DNA of 64,000 bases from Amorphophallus konjac (lineage: Eukaryota > Streptophyta > Magnoliopsida > Alismatales > Araceae), in assembly GCA_022559845.1 (NCBI GenBank), contig CM040118.1, forward strand, positions 445,220,053-445,284,052, read 5' to 3'. How positions within the stretch are numbered: the stretch's first letter is position 1; each line of letters opens with the position of its first letter. The position numbers and the translations under genes are program-made. Below are positions 57,817 to 64,000 of this stretch, piece by piece. Under the pieces are notes generated by a model. That model did no database searches and was not told the origin of the DNA. It was given only the letters and a program-made list of their open reading frames with translations.

Positions 57817-58702
57817 CACTATCCCTAACCCCATTTATGAAACCAATTGGTGCTATGATGATGGGTCGATACTCCAGTCACCCACACCGGTGCATCATGC
57901 ACGTTCCTCTGTACCTAATACTTCTCGCATCATCCGACGCTTCCTACGCACCAAACCCTCTCCTTTTACACCTTCGACCTCTACTCCATCGGCCTCCGCC
58001 GAACCTCCACTAATCTCCACTCCACTAACTCCCGCCAAGCCATCCAAGCTTATCTCTACTCCACCGGCCTCCGCCGAGCCTTCCACTAAACCTCCAGCCA
58101 ATCCGCCATTAGCCTCTACCCCATCGGCTTCCACCGAGCCCACCATCGAACCTTCCCCAATTAACCTTCCATCACCGCCACCTCGGCCCTCCATTATCCC
58201 TTTAACCCCAAAACCCACTTTGCATGTTCCTTCATCTATCCATTCACCCTTACCTATGGCTAGTCCTAAGCAGGATCCACCCTTTTTTACACTCGAGCCA
58301 ACCCCGACTACTTCTGGGCAAAGGGAGAAGCTCGACGTGTTTGAACCTCTGTTTCCACTCACCCTTTCTCCAACACCTTCCATTACACCTCCACCATACA
58401 TGGAGCCTTCCGCCACCGCTTCCTCTACCACTCAGAATAGGAGTGCTTCTGCAAGTGCTTGTGCCGAAGATGGTCAAGAGCCGGGCAAGAAGGATTTGAC
58501 CACGGCCATGCTATTCAAGATGCATGAATTTATCTGCCGGATGCTGATCCGTGTTGTCGTGCCGAGCATGGTTGAAGAGGCCGAGTCCCCGCCACTACTG
58601 GCCAGAAGAGAATGCCAAGCGTTGATGCCGCCCAAGGGCCGGGCAGGGCACCCCTTGTTCCAACTTTCAAATCTTGAACCTTTTCTTCCATACAAGGGGT
58701 GA
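57817..58702 (+). pseudogene. E-family Pro/Ser/Thr-rich ORF of E1, second half
   Basis: This continues the E1 ORF across E2. It aligns with E2 from TIPNPIYETNWCYDDGS onward. A Pro/Ser/Thr stretch with repeats such as STPPASAEPSTKPP covers roughly residues 60-190 of this half, then EKLDVFEPLFPL and a C-terminus with LFKMHEFICRM and MVEEAESPPLLARRE. It ends at the same YKG stop as E2. This half has no internal stop. The encoded part is broken only by TAG 46970 in the first half and by the E2 insertion. Confidence 0.75.
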
Positions 58703-59329
58703 ACGCCCATCTTGATCAATATTCTTCATATGTTACAATCCCTGGGCAACACGATGCTTCCTATGTCAACTTTCCAACTCTCTCACACTGTTGTTCTTCA
58801 CTCTCCAAGGGAGTTGTCATTCACTATTGAAGTTTCTTCATGGGCTTGTACTTTATCCATTGGGCCTATTGACTATACACTTTCACTGCTATGGAGGGGC
58901 AGTTATCCTCATACCAAGGGGCCGTCCTCCATCCTCTCCATCTTTTACTCAATTCCACCCTCATTTATCATCAATTCTTCATGGGCCACTCCGGGGGTAA
59001 GAAGGAGGATCTCATCTTCTCGCCCTTCATATTCTTTGCATCTCATGCATTATGTTGCATCCATGTCTTCATCGCATCCATTTTGTTGCATTCGCATGCA
59101 TTTGCATTCCTTTTTTTCGGGGTTTCTAGACCCGTATTTTCCCCATCTTCCGGAACCTCCAAATCTTCCGCATTCCCCATCTTGTTCATCTTCATCCTTG
59201 GGTCTCCTTACACTTCTTAGGCATTGCACACCCTCCAATCTTCTCTCAGGGCATCATGCCCCTTTCTAGCTCTTGCATCCGGACTCCTCAGATTTCTCTC
59301 TTGCTCTTCTAGGGCATCGCACCCCATGG
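58703..59329 (+). other. E1 DNA between ORF and array
   Basis: This matches E2 52420-52818 in reverse. Overlapping short ORFs with Ser/His/Phe-rich products are present in several frames in one copy only. I see no gene. Confidence 0.5.
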
Positions 59330-60110
59330 TGTTTCATTCCTCCGGAACCTCCGGACTTTCTTCCAGGGCATCGCGCCCTTTTCTATCTTCCTCCTCCGGA
59401 ACCTCCGGATCCTTAATCCTCTTCTAGTCTGCTCCCCCCAGGGCATCACATCCTTCTATGTTTTTCCTCCCTAATTCTCACGGGGCATCGCGTCCCCTTT
59501 CCTGCTATTTCCCTGGAACCTCCAGGTGTTTTATCCCTCCTTTTAGGGCATGACGCCCTTTCTGATTCTACTCCTCCGGAACCTCCGGACTTTCACCCAG
59601 GGCATCGTACCCTTTTTTATCTTCTTCCTCCGGAACCTCCGGATCCTTCATCCCTCTCTCTATCGCTTGGGCATCGCGCCCCTTTCCGTCTTCTTCCTCC
59701 GGAACCCCCAGATCTTGCTCTTTGGGCATCGCGCCCCTGCACACCCTCACGTCCGGATCTTTTAGGCTTCCCACTGATTCTCCCTAGGCATCGCGTCCCA
59801 TGGTATCTTCCGCCTCCGGAACCTCCTGACCTCCTGACCCTTTTCATCCACTCTTCCCGGCGCACCGTGTCCCTCAGAATTTTCCTCCTCCGGAACCTCC
59901 AGACCCTCCATCTTTCTTCCGATTTGTCTTATTACTCTTCCAGGACATCGCGTTCTTCATTTTCTTCCTCCTCTTCCATCATCTGTTTCCCTATTTCTTC
60001 CCAAGGCACCGCGTCCCTCGATATTTTATCCCTCCGGAGCCTCCGGATTCTTCTTCCCCTCATGATTCTCCTCCTTTACCTCCAGACCCTCCGGATCCGC
60101 CTCATTCCAT
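59330..60110. repeat. TCCGGA-acc-TCCGGA array of E1
   Basis: About nine units of 50-90 bp carry CCTCCGGAACCTCCGGA and AGGGCATCGCGCCCT. TCCGGA copies at 59575-59580 and 59584-59589 show the 9-bp spacing. The unit at about 59512 reads CCTGGAACCTCCAGG, a paired change shared with E2. GGGC..GCCC arms flank a 4-5 base loop in most units. Confidence 0.9.
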
Positions 60111-62116
60111 CTATCAATTTCTTCTTCTAATTCCTCCTAATCATGGGTCCGACCCGACTTCTTCCGCATCCACTACCTTGGGCATCTGCCCTTTCTCCCA
60201 CTGCTTCCGAGGCTTTAGTCCTCACTCCTCCTGCTAATTCTCCTCTTCTTCTGTAGACTGTTCCATGTGATCAGGGTCTCCGCGCCTTAGCAAGGGAGTT
60301 CTAGCCCTTGCCTCTCTTCCTTTTCTCCTTATTCGTCTGAGTCTGGTCTGAGCACCACTCCTTCTTGTTAAGCCACTTCCAAAACCTTGGCTTCCAATCC
60401 TTTTATCTGCCAAAGAGGACTATCCCACGAGGATCAACCCCGCCTCTCGCGGCAGCTGCTTCAACAATGATCGCAAGGTAATATGTTGACGTAAGTAAGC
60501 ATTTTTATGATATCATTATCTCATTACTTCACGCATGATTTTCAAAATGAAGTGCTTCTTAACAATATTAAGAGTGGTATTTTAGGCCTTTATCCTAGGT
60601 CATATCTTTATCTTTACTAAATCTCATAAAAGAGTCTTTAGGCTTGCTTCTGCAGCACCTTTGGTTAATAAAAATCCCACGCTGGGAATTTGACATTCTC
60701 TCCCCGCTTGTTAAGAGCAACCCCTAGCTGGGCATTCTACACACTTCACGGCGCCCTTTAGCCGGCTCCTTGATAAAACACCGTTGCTACTTTGGCCATG
60801 CCATGAGTATATCTGAAAGTCTTTTCTCTTCTTTACTCGGCCGCATGCAGGGGCAAGAGGTTGACGGATGAGATGACCAACCTTGGTACTCCCCAATACG
60901 AGAGAAGTCTCAAATAGGGGCAGTCTTGACCCAAAATAACGAAATTAGTTTTCATAATACATATAGCCAAAAGGGCTATTATGAAAATCAAGTTAAAATT
61001 TTGATAATTGCAAAATTATGAATTATGGCATGACAAGAGTGGCAAAGTCTCCGCAGGGAAAACCCTAGAAGTATGCATGTCAAGGGTATAAAAATCAAAG
61101 GCACAAAGCTCCGGCGCAACAGACCACCTCTTTGAGGGGTAATACCTTGGAAGGAATTCAAGTCCCGACATCTCCCATCCTGCATAAAGCTTATCCTCAA
61201 TTATTCTTCTCTTCTCCCTCCAAGACCGAATGTTTCTCAGGTATGGCCTTAGTAGGGGCACCGTTATACAAGAGTAGCCGGTTATAGGGCGCCACCTTTC
61301 AATGCCCGTCCGGCTTTGGGCAATTTTTAGCGAAAGGGGAAGGAACGAGGACCCCTAGGCAGTGGTTCAAAAACACCCTTTGATGCTGCATTAACAAAGT
61401 CTAAACCAAAATTAAAAAAAAATTGAATATTTCACAAAAATCCAAAAAAATGAATATTTTCAAAATTTCTAAGAAAAATTTAAATATTTTTAAAAATCCA
61501 TAAACATTTGAATATCTTTTTCAAAACCTATAAAATTGGCATATTTCAAAATCAAAAAAATTTGCATTGTATTTTTCTGATGGTGCTTTTACAGGAACAA
61601 CAACTTTGTAAGGACCAAGAACACGGGATGAGTCCTCTTATTCATTGCTATCAATCTTTCGATTCTTCCCAATATTCTCATGATATGTCGCCCTGGGCAC
61701 TTCAATCTGATCATCCATGCCACTTGGGGTATCACTCTTATTATTCACGTCAATCTGATTATCTCTGCTGCTCTACGCATCATTCCAATCATTCAAGAGC
61801 CAGCTTCTCTAATTATTTCTACTTTGCCAAGATTGTCATCCTCATGACAACATTAAACAAAAATACTTGGAATGATCTCCTGCTTCATATATGATGTTTT
61901 TCATGATGCTTTTCATTGCTATATAATGTTGTTAAAAGCTTTCATGCTACTGATTCCATGCAATACTTAAATGCCTTATTCATTGCTTGTTATCTTCCTT
62001 ATATCTTGGCTAATGAAATTTTGAGCGCAGGGTAAGAAGCTCTTGGTCCCACCGACTGGGCATCATCATCATCAAAGTCCTACGGTGTTTGCACATCATC
62101 TCAGTTCCCCACCATG
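60111..62116 (+). other. E1 3' non-coding region up to G2
   Basis: It matches the E2 3' region in reverse, including AATTGAATATTTC repeats at 61410-61560 and CTTGGTCCCACCGACTGGGC near 62042. It stops at CCATG (62112-62116), where G2 begins. No gene is seen. Confidence 0.65.
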
Positions 62117-64000
62117 TGATGCGGGACAAGACACGGACACGACAAGCTCGCGATCGTCCCTTAACGAGGGAAGCGTCGGACGTGCACGGTTGAGAAACCG
62201 GCTAGAGCTAGGGTGGTCAATTCACACTTTCGTGCCCGGATCGGGTCACGGGACGGTAACGCTCTCTCTCGCAGCAGCGGTGATATGAATATAAAGCGAG
62301 CTACGATCCTAGAACATGCTCTCTAGCAGCGGCATAAACAAGCATATATGAAATTAAGCAAAATGCCAAGTAATGAGTGAGGACGATACCTCCACGCGCT
62401 CGGCGTGGGGACGACGGACCCGGCCGAAACTCGTACTCCCAGAACAATAATACACAAGATTACAGTAATACAAATCACTGCCCACTCCACGCAGGGAGGT
62501 AAAGGGCTACACAATGGGGTCCGGGAGGACCGAATTCGGGTTGACGGGCGGCTTCTCGCATTGATTCGGCAGCACCCGAACACGTGACGGTGGGGCCCAC
62601 GTGCTGTCCGGAGGGACCGTTCGGGACACGGTGTCACCACTATGGTGGGGACACTTGTGGAAGTGTTCCCTGGGCTGGCGGCACGCTGGTTCGCCGGCCG
62701 GAGGCCAGGCGGCTCCGTTCGGCACCGGTCGGAATGACCGGCCACGGATCTGCCGGTTCTGTTTTCCGGCACGCGCTCCGGCGAGAACGGACGCTGCGAT
62801 CAGCCCCGACGTCGGAATGCGACAAAACTAGCTCCGTTGGAAATCTTCTTCGAAGGGCTTCAACCCTATGAGATTACAGAAAAATAACAAAGCCTGTACT
62901 TCTAATTGAAAAATTTTGAATGTTGCTATTGTACAGTGGCTTAACTCTCAGATCTGCAGGGCTGTCCTCTGAGAATTATTGTTGACCACAGGGTAGATGT
63001 CCGATTCAGCTCTTGAGGTCTTCATCAAAGGTGTAGGAAATTGCGCTAGGAAGACGGAAAAACTAGTTTGTACAAGTTTGGATGTGACTACGAATTGATA
63101 GGAGTTTTTCACTAACAGTGGGTCAGATCTGGAATCTGACTAAAGGCACTGTAGCAGAGATAGAACACGAATTTTGAAAAATGGATAGAGGGTGGATCAA
63201 AAATCAAGAAAAATGGTGGATGTAGGGAATGATGGACAGAACTCTCAGTAAAGTTGGAAGCCCCAAAAAAAATCAAAAAGAAGGTCGGAGATGGGAAACT
63301 CAGAGCTGCTGTCGCTGTAGACAGAGATAGGACAGATCTGGGAGTGATTGAAGACCGAAATTGCAAAAATATCAAACGAAAAATTTTTGACCTGAATTTT
63401 TTTGTGGATGATGGGATGGAAGATAGGAACACACCATGAAAATTAAAAACTACGAAGAGGCCGTGGCTGGTAGCAGGATTTTCGTGAAGACACTTCTGTC
63501 TAGCAGGACAGAAAACCGAAGACGGATTCGCGGTGGCTCGGAGGCGGCACGAACGGCGGCGGCGACGGCACAGATGAAGATTAGAGGTTGAGAGGGGGAG
63601 ATAGAAGATTGATACACTCTAGAACTGGAGGTTTGAGGAGAGGAAACCCGGGGGAGAGGAAGGGGGCGCAAGGAGGCTCCTTGAACATTCAACAAATTTC
63701 TGATTTTTCATTAATTTTCATATGAAAATACATGGTTTTATATGCTTCCAACGAAATCTAACCTCCACCCTTAGATCTGGGGATGTGAGATGGATGGCCT
63801 AGATTGCATGCCACAAACACAAAAAAAATAAATATAATATACAAGGTGGGGGCCTATTGACCAAGAATGGCAAGGGGGACAAGTTTGACATGGTAGGTAG
63901 GCTACCATGGAAATTCTTACCCCCTTGTCTACCCATGTGGCATATGACTAGTCTAACATTCTAGATGTCCACCTAGGATAGTTGACCAGCCCCACAAGGT
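62117..64000 (-). repeat. G2: second LTR-like repeat with terminus TGATGCGGGAC
   Basis: It aligns with G1 in blocks, including CCCACTCCACGCARGGAGGTAA near 62480. On the minus strand a TATA-like CATATAAAACC lies near 63737-63747, consistent with an LTR promoter in that orientation. It runs off the window end. A 149-codon minus-strand ORF at 62323-62772 is not conserved in G1. CCATG before it may be a target duplication copy. Confidence 0.6.

Larger units (their letters stand above)
42797..62116 (+). mobile_element. E1: non-autonomous LTR element with one Pro-rich ORF, cut by E2 and G2
   Basis: The element has a 5' LTR, primer site, leader with a hairpin array, one long ORF split by E2, and a 3' non-coding region with a TCCGGA array. 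The 3' LTR lies beyond G2, outside the window. No Gag fold, zinc knuckle, protease, RT or integrase is seen in any frame. Sister copy E2 has the same plan, so absence of pol is a property of the family and not a local deletion. Confidence 0.82.

Noticed and set aside
62323..62772. 149-codon Arg/Pro-rich ORF in G2
   Set aside because: Not open in G1 and without recognisable motifs; high GC keeps frames open.

Overview
This window is plant nuclear DNA made almost wholly of nested retrotransposons. I found no host gene, rRNA, tRNA or CRISPR array. A plant source is indicated by Ty3/gypsy polyproteins with a tRNA-iMet primer site (TGGTATCAGAGCC), a Tat-type gag-pol remnant, a plant LINE whose ORF ends in an RNase H domain, and LTRs of 1.5-5 kb with plant TATA boxes. 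The species cannot be told from the sequence.

Layout, outermost to innermost. A decayed Tat-like gag-pol (T2, 38319-41275, plus) is the oldest visible layer. Into its left side went X, a large minus-strand LTR element with no visible gag or pol: 3' LTR 7561-11044, internal region 11045-33498, 5' LTR 33499-38318. X then received three elements. A is a gypsy element (1-7560, minus, cut by the window start) lying in the X 3' LTR. E3 (13607 to about 17660, minus) is a relative of the E family. H (17819-32874, minus, TSD GGAAC) is a gypsy element that kept gag and lost pol. H carries a 5'-truncated LINE (19725-23671) in its 3' LTR and a solo LTR (30074-32184, TSD GTTAG) in its 5' LTR. On the right, T2 was cut at 41275 by G1, a piece of an LTR ending in TGATGCGGGAC. 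E1 (plus, from 42797) entered G1. A sister copy, E2 (47047-57811, minus, TSD GAAGC), landed inside the E1 ORF, and a second G copy (62117-64000) landed in the E1 3' region.

E1, E2, E3 and X share a plan: LTRs beginning TGTRGACAC, a primer site of type TGGC...GGTGGGAC where it is visible, no pol, and a long 3' non-coding region filled with degenerate tandem arrays. E1 and E2 carry one long Pro/Ser/Thr-rich ORF of unknown function.

The most interesting signal is that most non-coding arrays are built from short inverted-repeat (hairpin) units. The unit differs between elements: paired GGGTCGACCC palindromes in A; GTGCC..GGCAC, TCGGCT..AGCCGA and GGCY..RGCC in X; CCCC..GGGG in E3; TCCGGA-acc-TCCGGA with GGGC..GCCC in E1 and E2; ACGCC..GGCGT and AGCGAC..GTCGCT in E LTRs and the E1 leader. 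In several arrays both arms change together, so base pairing is kept while the sequence drifts. I do not know this as a described feature of plant retroelements.

The coding remnants are broken mainly by in-frame stops, each reachable by a single C-to-T or G-to-A change, as expected from decay of methylated cytosine. Only the T2 remnant shows clear frame changes.
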